From contig JAATFJ010000338.1 of NCBI GenBank assembly GCA_015655255.1, positions 1 through 6,011 of the forward strand: a stretch of 6,011 bases of DNA, given 5' to 3'. The notes below the pieces were generated by a model. It searched no databases. It saw only the letters and a program-made list of their open reading frames with translations, and was not told the origin of the DNA. This DNA is from Actinomycetales bacterium. GTDB taxonomy: Bacteria > Actinomycetota > Actinomycetes > Actinomycetales > Microbacteriaceae. Every line of letters begins with the position of its first letter. The stretch's first letter is position 1. The position numbers and the translations under genes are program-made. Shown here piece by piece: positions 1 to 5,757 of the stretch.

Positions 1-858
1 AAGTCGGGGCAGCGGTCGAAGATCCTGCGTTCGGTAGAGTCGGTCACAATGAGCGTCGGGGTGCCGGGGATCGCCAAGGTCGACGCCAAACTCGGCGCCG
101 GGCGAATCGGTCAGCCGCCTGCGGGTGCACGCGAATTGGAAGATCTCATCCGGACCGCAGCCGCCGGCAAGGATGGCACAGGGCTGGTCATCCTCATCGA
201 CGAGATCCAGTCCGCGGACAAGCCCAGCCTGCGAACGATCGCGTACGCGTGGCAGGAGATGAAGAGCTCTCCCGGCAGAGTCCCCTCCGGGCTTTTCGCC
301 GTGGGGCTGCCCGGCAGCCAGGACCACATAAACTCGGCCGTCACATTCAGCGAGCGGTTCGACTTCTCGGAGCTGTTTGGTCTGGATGACGGGGGAGTGG
401 CCACCGCTCTGGCCGACCCCGCGCACAGGATCGGGGTCTCCTGGGATCGGCCGGCGCTGCAGGCAGCTGTAGGCGAAGCGAAAGGCTATGCATACAAGGT
501 GCAGCTCATCGGCGACGAGGCATGGAAGGCCGCGGGATACCCGGACCCCGGCTCGACCATCTTCGCCGAGCACGTCGGCGAAGCGATGCCGCAGGTCGAG
601 GTCCACATGGAAACCCTGTTCAGGGCGCGCTGGCGCAGCGCCTCCTCGAAGCAGCGGGAACTGCTCAGCACGATTGCAGAGTTCGGCGGACGCGATGTGA
701 AGCGAGAGGATATCGTCGCATACCTCGGGGTCACTACTCAGTCGATATCGATGGCACGCGACGGGCTGCTGCGACGCGGCATCATCGACGCAAATCGTCA
801 CGGCCGGATGTCTTTCACCGTTCCCGGGTTCACGGAGTGGATCCTCGGGCAGAGCTGA
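1..858 (+). CDS. AAA-family ATP-binding protein, C-terminal part (5' end outside window)
   Basis: The reading frame is open from the first base of the window to TGA at 856-858, so the gene starts upstream. An ATG exists at 49, but starting there would leave the protein without a nucleotide-binding loop. Counting from that ATG, a hydrophobic strand ending in acidic residues (GLVILIDEIQ, residues 45-54, D51/E52) is a Walker B motif, and GLFAVGLPG (81-89) fits the following core strand of an AAA ATPase. No Walker A GxxGxGK(T/S) is visible, so it should lie in the missing N-terminus. Residues about 200-262 (from SSKQRELLSTIAEFGG to the GRMSFTVPGF hairpin) look like a winged helix-turn-helix. This layout matches the broad actinobacterial AAA_16/ATPase_2-like proteins, whose cellular role is mostly unknown. 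Its codon use is less G/C-biased than that of the genes to the right: 6 of 16 Glu codons are GAA and rare ATA codons occur. No partner gene is visible. The family call is fairly sure; the function is not known. Confidence 0.75.
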   Translation, partial: KSGQRSKILRSVESVTMSVGVPGIAKVDAKLGAGRIGQPPAGARELEDLIRTAAAGKDGTGLVILIDEIQSADKPSLRTIAYAWQEMKSSPGRVPSGLFAVGLPGSQDHINSAVTFSERFDFSELFGLDDGGVATALADPAHRIGVSWDRPALQAAVGEAKGYAYKVQLIGDEAWKAAGYPDPGSTIFAEHVGEAMPQVEVHMETLFRARWRSASSKQRELLSTIAEFGGRDVKREDIVAYLGVTTQSISMARDGLLRRGIIDANRHGRMSFTVPGFTEWILGQS

Positions 859-1195
859 CCACGGCGTTGCCGACCATGCGCAAACCTGGCGCGGAAACCG
901 CCGCCCAGAGGCTCACGGGATCGACGGAGCATCCCCAGGGTGCTCATCGGCTTCAAGCGCTCTGACCGTCCCGATGCAGTCCGCAGGCTTCGGAGTCTCG
1001 AGGACAATCATGCGGATTAAATGTCAGCAGAATCGGAGTAAGCCCATCGGCTCCGAGGCCGTTTACCGCGTCGTATCCGCACCGCGCGAGGCGCATCAGT
1101 CCTGAGTTCTTTTGCTTCCTTTCGTCGCATCGGCATCTCGGGAAGTGGTAAAACGAGGCAAGCGATCGGCGAGGGGGCGGGATGAGGGGACGGAC
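859..1195. other. Gene-free spacer with possible coding debris
   Basis: This 337-bp stretch separates the 3' end of the ATPase gene from the 3' end of the iclR-type gene. It is richer in A/T than the DNA to its right, especially around 1000-1165. No convincing gene, tRNA, strong terminator or repeat was seen. After the ATPase stop the same frame stays open for 53 codons to TAA at 1018-1020, and its last 26 codons from a GTG at 940 could be a small ORF or a remnant. On the minus strand an ATG at 1134-1136 opens a 39-codon frame to TAA at 1017-1019, with basic residues and no clear ribosome binding site. Neither is called as a gene. A pyrimidine-rich run lies at about 1105-1126. Confidence 0.5.
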
Positions 1196-1909
1196 TCAGC
1201 CCTCCAGGGCTGCGCGGATCGACGCGGCGGCGGACTCGAGGCGGGCGGATACCCCCGGCACGTCCGCTCCGCCGCCGACGTGCAGCACGGCGATCGCCGC
1301 GGGACGCTGGGGGGCGCGGAGCCGCAGCGGGACAGCGAAGGACTGCACGGTGGGGATGACCTCGTCGTGACTCGTCGCGTATCCCCGGGAGGCGGCCTCC
1401 GCGACCTCGGCGCGGAGGCGTTCGTCGGCCGGGACGGGCCAGTCGGCGGGATCGAGTGCGGAGAGGATCGCCTTGCTCGGCGCGCCGACGGTGAGGGAGT
1501 GGTGGGCGCCCGGACGCTGCACGACGGAGGCGACGCCCCGCCGGGGCTCGATGCTCGCGAGGGTGATGCACTCCTCGCGGTCGAGCACCGCGAGGAAGCA
1601 GGTCATGTCGAGCGCGTTGGCGACGGCCGTGAGCTCCGGCAGGGCGGCGGACTGCAGATCCCGGGCGACGCCGAAGGCGAGCGCGGCCATCCGTGCGCCC
1701 AGCGCGATGCGCCCTGAAGAGTCGCGGAGGACGAGGCCGTGGTCCTCCAGCGTGCGCAGCAGCCGGTACGCGATCGAGCGGTGCACGCCGAGCAATCGGG
1801 AGATCTCGTCGATACTCAGAGAGCCCTCCGCGGCGGAGAGGATCTCGAGGATGCGGATTCCGCGGCTCAGGGTTTGGGAGGCGGGTGCCTCGCCGGCTCT
1901 CGTCGTCAT
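1196..1909 (-). CDS. IclR-family transcriptional regulator
   Basis: This 237-residue protein has the usual IclR-family length and layout. The N-terminal winged helix-turn-helix is at about residues 13-70: TLSRGIRILEIL starts helix 1, and LSIDEISRLLGVHRSIAYRL (31-50) holds the HTH. A C-terminal effector domain follows at about 75-235, with the family's GAPSKAILS segment at 142-150 and the conserved FAVPLR strand at 191-196. The ATG at 1907-1909 is supported by a strong Shine-Dalgarno site, GGAGGAG at 1916-1922, 6 bases upstream. The gene is divergent from the hydroxylase across a 148-bp gap with two palindromes typical of IclR operators. That suggests autoregulation and control of the hydroxylase, as in the PobR and PcaU/PcaR regulators of aromatic acid catabolism (established for those members). 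The inducer is inferred to be 3-hydroxybenzoate or a related aromatic acid. Whether it activates or represses cannot be read from sequence. Confidence 0.93.
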   Translation of the reverse strand: MTTRAGEAPASQTLSRGIRILEILSAAEGSLSIDEISRLLGVHRSIAYRLLRTLEDHGLVLRDSSGRIALGARMAALAFGVARDLQSAALPELTAVANALDMTCFLAVLDREECITLASIEPRRGVASVVQRPGAHHSLTVGAPSKAILSALDPADWPVPADERLRAEVAEAASRGYATSHDEVIPTVQSFAVPLRLRAPQRPAAIAVLHVGGGADVPGVSARLESAAASIRAALEG

Positions 1910-1966
1910 GGCGGGCTCCTCCCCGGCGCGCGGGGCTTGTGCGCACCCGCTCGAACATTTACTATC

Positions 1967-1981
1967 GTTCTATAGTCGAAC
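1967..1981. promoter_or_regulatory. IclR-type operator, site A (imperfect palindrome)
   Basis: The 15-bp sequence GTTCTATAGTCGAAC has outer arms GTTC and GAAC that are exact inverted repeats, separated by 7 bases. It resembles the GTTCG-N5-CGAAC type of site known for IclR-family regulators of aromatic catabolism. The right half keeps CGAAC while the left half is GTTCT. Its centre (1974) is 20 bp from the centre of site B, about two helical turns, so two dimers could bind on the same DNA face. Binding is inferred, not shown. Confidence 0.6.
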
Positions 1982-1984
1982 GTT

Positions 1985-2003
1985 GTGTTCTAATATAGAA
2001 CAC
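1985..2003. promoter_or_regulatory. IclR-type operator, site B (near-perfect palindrome)
   Basis: GTGTTCTAATATAGAACAC is an inverted repeat with two perfect 8-base arms (GTGTTCTA and TAGAACAC) around a 3-base centre. Its core is GTTC-N7-GAAC, the same spacing as site A. It lies 55 bp upstream of the hydroxylase start codon. It is the stronger site by symmetry and would be expected to bind the adjacent regulator most tightly. The position next to a divergent iclR-type gene supports the operator role; the assignment remains an inference. Confidence 0.68.
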
Positions 2004-2040
2004 GATGCTCACAACCGCAACACCTCGACGCCGCCGTCCG

Positions 2041-2047
2041 AGGAAGG
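2041..2047 (+). promoter_or_regulatory. Ribosome binding site that fixes the hydroxylase start
   Basis: AGGAAGG lies 10 bases before the ATG at 2058-2060. The reading frame is open far upstream, to about 1473, but that extension overlaps the opposite-strand regulator gene and the operators and has no family match. The site, together with the MQFHHHGY N-terminus that aligns with MobA, sets the start at 2058. Confidence 0.75.
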
Positions 2048-2057
2048 ATCGAAGACG

Positions 2058-3935
2058 ATGCAGTTCCACCACCACGGTTATGTCTCCCACGACCCTCGTG
2101 TCCTGCCCGCCGCAGGCACGGGCATCGACCGGCCGCAGGACCTCCCGGAGGAGATCGACGTCCTCGTGGTCGGCTCCGGCCCCGCAGGCATGCTCCTCGC
2201 CGCCCAGCTCTCCCAGTTCCCCGACGTCGTCACGCGGGTCATTGAGAAGCGCGACGGTCGGCTCGTGCTCGGCCAGGCCGACGGCATCCAGCCGCGCAGT
2301 GTCGAGACCTTCCAGGCCTTCGGCTTCGCCGAGCGGATCGTCGCGGAGGCGTACAACATCGGCTGGATGAACTTCTGGAGCCCCGATCCGGAGAACCCGC
2401 AGAACATCATCCGTACGACGCGGACCGAGGACTACGCCCTGGGGATCAGCGAGTTCCCGCACCTCATCGTCAACCAGGCGCGTGTGCTCGACTATTTCGC
2501 GGAGGCGGCCGCGAGCGGCCCCGGTCGGATCGTGCCCGACTACGGCGTCGAGTTCCTCGGCCTCACGGTGCACGAGGCCGGCGAGCACCCTGTCGAGGTG
2601 CGCGTGCGTCACACGGGCGGCTCACGCGCGGGCGAGGAGCGCACGATCCGCGCGCGTTTCGTCGTCGGCAGCGACGGTGCGCGCAGTGGCGTGCGCGACG
2701 CGATCGGCCGCCAGCACATCGGCGGGGTCTCACTGCACGCCTGGGGAGTCATGGACGTGCTCGTGAACACCGACTTCCCGGACTGGCGAACCAAGTGCGC
2801 CATCAACGCCGAGGCGGGCAACATCCTGCACATCCCCCGGGAGGGCGGCTATCTCAGCCGCGTGTACGTGGACCTCGGCGAGGTCGCGGAGACTGACAAC
2901 CACCGCGTGCGGAGCACGCCCATCGAGGAGGTCATCCGGCGGGCGAACGACATCCTCCACCCCTACACGCTCGATGTACGGCACGTTGCCTGGAGCAGCG
3001 TCTACGAGGTCGGGCACCGCGTGACCGACCGCTTCGACGACGTCGACGCCGACTCCCCGGCGTGCCCGCGGGTCTTCCTCACGGGCGACGCCTGCCACAC
3101 GCACAGCGCCAAGGCGGGCCAGGGCATGAACGTGTCCATGCAGGACGGCTTCAACCTCGGCTGGAAGCTCGGCCACGTCCTCACGGGGCTCGCCCCCGAG
3201 GCGCTCCTCACGACCTACTCCGCGGAGCGCCAGCCCGTCGCCCAGCAGCTCATCGACTTCGACCGGGAGTGGTCCTCGCTTATGGCGCGCAAGCCGGAGG
3301 AGATCTCCGACCCGCAGGAGCTCGCGAACCACTACCTCGGCACGGCGGAGTTCCCCTCCGGCTTCATGACGCAGTACGGCCCGTCGATCGCCGTCGGCGA
3401 TGCTGCGCATCAGGGCCTTGCCACAGGTTTCCCCGTGGGTAAGCGCTTCAAGTCCGCCGAGGTTGTGCTGGCGGCCGACGGCAACGCCGTGCACCTCGGG
3501 CACCACGCCCGCGCCGACGGCCGCTGGCGGGTTTACGCCTTCGCCGACCGCACCGCCGCGGCGCTCGCCGACTGGGCGGAGTGGATGGGATCCCCGGACT
3601 CGCCCGTCGCCCGGTACACGCCCGCGGGCGCCCCGCTCGACGCCGTCTTCGACGTCAAGGCGGTCTACCAGACGCCGTTCTCGGAGATCGACCTCATCGG
3701 ACTCCCCGGCATCTTCCGTCCGGAGAGCGGCCCCTTCGGCCTCCGCGACTGGGAGAAGGTCTTCGCCGCGGGGCCCTCCGCCTGGGTGGATACGGACATC
3801 TTCTCAGAGCGCGGGATCTCCCGCGACGGCGTCGTCGTCGTCGTACGCCCCGACCAGTACGTCGCCGCGGTCCTCCCGTTCACCGACACCGCCGCCCTTG
3901 CCGCGTTCTTCTCCGGCGTGCTGCTCCCGCAGTGA
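2058..3935 (+). CDS. mobA: FAD-dependent 3-hydroxybenzoate 4-monooxygenase (MobA-like)
   Basis: This 625-residue group A flavin monooxygenase is close in length to Comamonas testosteroni MobA (about 640). Known MobA chemistry is 3-hydroxybenzoate + NADPH + O2 to protocatechuate in the cytoplasm. Visible motifs are the FAD dinucleotide fold VLVVGSGPAG (35-44), the DG motif GSDGARSGVRDAIG (204-217) and the GD motif FLTGDACHTHSAKAGQGMN (340-358, D344). A C-terminal thioredoxin-like domain without CxxC lies at about 455-625, as in phenol hydroxylase-type enzymes. Residues recalled as lining the MobA substrate pocket (Asp75, His135, Lys247, Tyr271) have counterparts at D75 (GQADG), H135 (EFPH), K246 (WRTK) and Y270 (SRVY). 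That favours 3-hydroxybenzoate over phenol, although related hydroxylases cannot be excluded. Expression is probably set by the divergent IclR regulator and its two operators. The gene is convergent with the ThDP enzyme gene, 27 bp between stops. All Glu, Gln and Lys codons read are GAG, CAG or AAG. No protocatechuate dioxygenase gene is in view. Confidence 0.88.
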   Translation: MQFHHHGYVSHDPRVLPAAGTGIDRPQDLPEEIDVLVVGSGPAGMLLAAQLSQFPDVVTRVIEKRDGRLVLGQADGIQPRSVETFQAFGFAERIVAEAYNIGWMNFWSPDPENPQNIIRTTRTEDYALGISEFPHLIVNQARVLDYFAEAAASGPGRIVPDYGVEFLGLTVHEAGEHPVEVRVRHTGGSRAGEERTIRARFVVGSDGARSGVRDAIGRQHIGGVSLHAWGVMDVLVNTDFPDWRTKCAINAEAGNILHIPREGGYLSRVYVDLGEVAETDNHRVRSTPIEEVIRRANDILHPYTLDVRHVAWSSVYEVGHRVTDRFDDVDADSPACPRVFLTGDACHTHSAKAGQGMNVSMQDGFNLGWKLGHVLTGLAPEALLTTYSAERQPVAQQLIDFDREWSSLMARKPEEISDPQELANHYLGTAEFPSGFMTQYGPSIAVGDAAHQGLATGFPVGKRFKSAEVVLAADGNAVHLGHHARADGRWRVYAFADRTAAALADWAEWMGSPDSPVARYTPAGAPLDAVFDVKAVYQTPFSEIDLIGLPGIFRPESGPFGLRDWEKVFAAGPSAWVDTDIFSERGISRDGVVVVVRPDQYVAAVLPFTDTAALAAFFSGVLLPQ

Positions 3936-3965
3936 GGCCCGGGCGGAGGAGCCCGGCTCGCCTCA
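3933..3965. terminator. Shared hairpin between convergent genes, likely bidirectional terminator
   Basis: The two stop codons are built into one inverted repeat. Outer arms TGAGGC (3933-3938) and GCCTCA (3960-3965) pair over 6 bp. Inner arms CCGGGC (3939-3944) and GCCCGG (3951-3956) pair over another 6 bp, with a 3-base bulge (3957-3959) and a 6-base loop GGAGGA. No T-run follows on either side, so this would be a GC-rich terminator without a U-tract, a form often suggested in actinobacteria. It fits a convergent junction with only 27 bp between stops. Confidence 0.6.
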
Positions 3966-5615
3966 GGAGTTGATGCGGATGATCTCCTGCTGGTAGGGCG
4001 CGATGACGCCGGAGGAGATGCGGCAGTCGAGGAGGAGGAAGTGGCGCTCCGTCGCGGGCGCGGCCGCCCAGGAGGAGAGCCGGTCGAGGTCCTCGAGGCG
4101 GCGCACGACGACGCCCTCTCCGCCGAACCCCGCGGCGAGGGCCGCGAAGTCGACCTCGGGGATGAGCATGGGCTCGCGCGCGAGCCCCTTGAGCCCGTAG
4201 AGGTTGATCTCCGCGCTGTAGGCGCCGTCGTTCCAGACGACGGCGAGGCCGCGTCCGCCGGCGACCCGCACTGCGCTCTCCAGGTCCGCGAGGGCCATGA
4301 GCCCGCCGCCGTCGCCCGTCGTGAGCACGATAGTCGCCTCCGGGTTCGCGACGGCGGCACCGACGGCGGAGGGGATCCCGAGTCCGATCGACTGGAAGGC
4401 CGTGCCGACCATGATCATGCGCTCCGGTGCGGCCACGGGCCAGTACATGTTGGCCCAGCCGATGAAGTGACCGCCGTCCGAGACGACGATGCGGTCCTCC
4501 GGGAGGAGCGCGCCGATGCGCTGCGCCACCGAGCGCGGATCGAGGCGGCCGTCCGCCGCGGTGCCGGAGCCGTCCTCCCGCGCCGTGAGCGCGCGGACGT
4601 CGATCGTCTCCCGCCAGCCGGACGGCGCGGCAGCCGCCTCCTCCAGCCGTGAGATGAGGGCCTGCGCGACCGCCTCGACGTCGCCGCGGACGAACCCGCC
4701 GACGTGCGCGTGCGTCGCGGCGGGGGAGAGATCCACCTGTGTCACGCGCGTGGACGGCGAGAACAGCGCGCCGAAGCGCATCGTGAACTGGTTGAGCGAT
4801 GCCCCGAAGACGACCGCGACGTCCGCCTCCCCGATGAGCTCCATGGCGCCCTCCGCGCCGAACCCGCCCGTGACGCCAAGGTCGTAGCGCGCCTCGGGGA
4901 AGATCCCCCGGGCGAGGGCCGTCGACGCGGTCACCGCTCCCGTGAGCTCGGCGAGGCGGCCGAGTGCCGGGCCTGCGCCGGCGAGATGGGCACCGCGCCC
5001 CGCGAGGAGGAACGGGCGCTCCGCGTACGAGAGCTCGGCGGCCAGGCGGTCGAGGGCGCCCTCGGCGTACTCCCCCGTAGGCAGGACCGGTGCGGGAGCC
5101 GGGGCTTCCCGCAGCGTCGGGAGCTCGCCGGCGTCTGCTGTCGCGACGTCGTAGGGGATCGCGAGGACGACGGGTACGCGGAAGGCGAGGGCGTGCGCGA
5201 TCGCGAGGAGGGTCGTGGACGCGGCATCGGTGCTGCTCACCGTGTAGGTGCGGGCGCCGACGGCGGAGGCGAGGCCCAGCTGATCCACGTCCCAGGGCCG
5301 TGGACCGCTCGTCGGCTCGTCACCCACGACGAGGAGGAGCGGGATGCGGGCCTGCACGGCCTCCGCGAGCGCCGTGAGCGTGTTCGTGAAACCCGCGCCG
5401 TAGGTCGCGGTCGCCGCGGCGATGCGCCCCGCGGCGCGATAGTGCGCGTCGGCGGCGACGACGCCGCCCGCCTCGTGGCGCACGGCCGTGTACGTCGTGC
5501 TGGTCTCGCGTTCGAGGGTGTCGAGGAGATGGGCGTTGCCGTTCCCCATGACCCCGAAGACGTGATCGATGCGGTGGGCGAGGGCGTGGGCGACGTGCGC
5601 GGAGACGGATGGCAT
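3963..5615 (-). CDS. Thiamine diphosphate-dependent enzyme, ALS/benzoylformate decarboxylase superfamily
   Basis: This 550-residue protein has the three-domain layout of the acetolactate synthase/pyruvate decarboxylase superfamily. The N-terminal pyrimidine-binding domain (about 1-165) carries the cofactor-activating Glu in RHEAGG (E48) and TYGAGFTNTL (71-80), which matches the ALS-type GPGATN loop. A central domain (about 180-330) follows. The C-terminal pyrophosphate-binding domain (about 360-535) has the Mg2+/ThDP motif GDG (434-436), 25 residues, then ND (462-463). Such enzymes decarboxylate or ligate 2-oxo acids in the cytoplasm. The His70 position of benzoylformate decarboxylase appears not to be His here, and the ALS FAD region is not recognisable, so the substrate is unknown. 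The start ATG at 5613-5615 is chosen over an in-frame start at 5723 because of a ribosome binding site and because family similarity begins there (HRIDHVFGVMGNGNAHLLDT). It shares direction with purU but lies 142 bp downstream. A role in the same aromatic pathway as the hydroxylase is only an inference from proximity. Confidence 0.85.
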   Translation of the reverse strand: MPSVSAHVAHALAHRIDHVFGVMGNGNAHLLDTLERETSTTYTAVRHEAGGVVAADAHYRAAGRIAAATATYGAGFTNTLTALAEAVQARIPLLLVVGDEPTSGPRPWDVDQLGLASAVGARTYTVSSTDAASTTLLAIAHALAFRVPVVLAIPYDVATADAGELPTLREAPAPAPVLPTGEYAEGALDRLAAELSYAERPFLLAGRGAHLAGAGPALGRLAELTGAVTASTALARGIFPEARYDLGVTGGFGAEGAMELIGEADVAVVFGASLNQFTMRFGALFSPSTRVTQVDLSPAATHAHVGGFVRGDVEAVAQALISRLEEAAAAPSGWRETIDVRALTAREDGSGTAADGRLDPRSVAQRIGALLPEDRIVVSDGGHFIGWANMYWPVAAPERMIMVGTAFQSIGLGIPSAVGAAVANPEATIVLTTGDGGGLMALADLESAVRVAGGRGLAVVWNDGAYSAEINLYGLKGLAREPMLIPEVDFAALAAGFGGEGVVVRRLEDLDRLSSWAAAPATERHFLLLDCRISSGVIAPYQQEIIRINS

Positions 5616-5624
5616 GGGAGTCGG

Positions 5625-5630
5625 TCCTTC
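5625..5630 (-). promoter_or_regulatory. Ribosome binding site that fixes the ThDP enzyme start
   Basis: Read on the minus strand, GAAGGA lies 9 bases before the ATG at 5613-5615. The in-frame upstream extension to 5723 is arginine- and proline-rich, runs through hairpin-forming DNA and has no resemblance to the family, so the shorter protein is preferred. Confidence 0.65.
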
Positions 5631-5688
5631 GAGACGATGACGGATGGGTTCCGTGTGTGTCTCGCGCGCCGCGTGCCGCGGTGGCTGC

Positions 5689-5726
5689 GTGCCCCTTTTC
5701 CGGGCACCGGCGCTCCCCCGCACCGG
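5689..5726 (-). terminator. Two abutting hairpins between purU and the ThDP enzyme gene
   Basis: Read on the plus strand, GTGCCC (5689-5694) pairs with GGGCAC (5702-5707) around a 7-base loop. CCGGCGC (5707-5713) pairs with GCACCGG (5720-5726) around a 6-base loop, with one G-U pair in a minus-strand transcript. They lie 32 to 69 bases past the purU stop, so they could end the purU transcript. They could equally be leader structure for the downstream gene. There is no U-tract, so the terminator label is tentative. Confidence 0.35.
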
Positions 5727-5734
5727 ACGAAGCC

Positions 5735-5740
5735 AGTATA
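5735..5740 (-). promoter_or_regulatory. Candidate -10 box for the ThDP enzyme gene
   Basis: On the minus strand the hexamer TATACT stands out in a very GC-rich stretch and matches TATAAT at 5 of 6 bases. The sequence 17 bp upstream does not resemble TTGACA. A transcript from here would have a leader of about 110 bases containing both hairpins at 5689-5726. This is a weak call, made because the 142-bp gap suggests the ThDP gene has its own promoter. Confidence 0.25.
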
Positions 5741-5757
5741 GGGCCGGGTGCGTGGGT

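Larger units (their letters stand above)
1910..2057. promoter_or_regulatory. Divergent promoter region of the iclR-type gene and the hydroxylase
   Basis: This 148-bp gap between two divergent start codons is GC-rich at its left edge and clearly A/T-rich at 1951-2003, the only strongly A/T-rich patch in this half of the window. It must carry the promoters of both genes. Possible -10-like hexamers, TATAGT (1971-1976) and TAATAT (1991-1996), lie inside the two operator palindromes, but no convincing -35 box pairs with them at 16-18 bp. Exact promoters are therefore not called. Overlap of operator and promoter would fit direct control of RNA polymerase access by the regulator. Confidence 0.7.

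Noticed and set aside
1017..1136. 39-codon minus-strand ORF with many Arg and Lys residues downstream of the iclR-type gene
   Set aside because: No clear ribosome binding site, no recognisable family and weak codon bias; noted in the spacer entry but not called as a gene.
1939..1956. Possible third operator half-pair GTGCG...CGAAC
   Set aside because: The spacing is 8 bases between half-sites rather than the spacing of sites A and B, and the arms match poorly; likely chance.
1017..1958. Long minus-strand open frame (313 codons) overlapping the iclR-type gene
   Set aside because: It is an Arg/Pro-rich low-complexity translation in another frame of a clearly recognised regulator gene.
1473..2057. 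Upstream in-frame extension of the hydroxylase (195 codons)
   Set aside because: It runs through the opposite-strand regulator gene and both operators, and the MobA-like N-terminus with its ribosome binding site begins at 2058.
2730..3506. Minus-strand open frame (258 codons) inside the hydroxylase gene
   Set aside because: No recognisable motif; Val/Arg/Glu-rich antisense shadow of a high-GC gene.
4704..5741. Long plus-strand open frame (345 codons) opposite the ThDP enzyme gene
   Set aside because: It is rich in Arg, Gly and Glu with no domain motifs and mirrors the third-position GC bias of the real minus-strand gene; a shadow frame.
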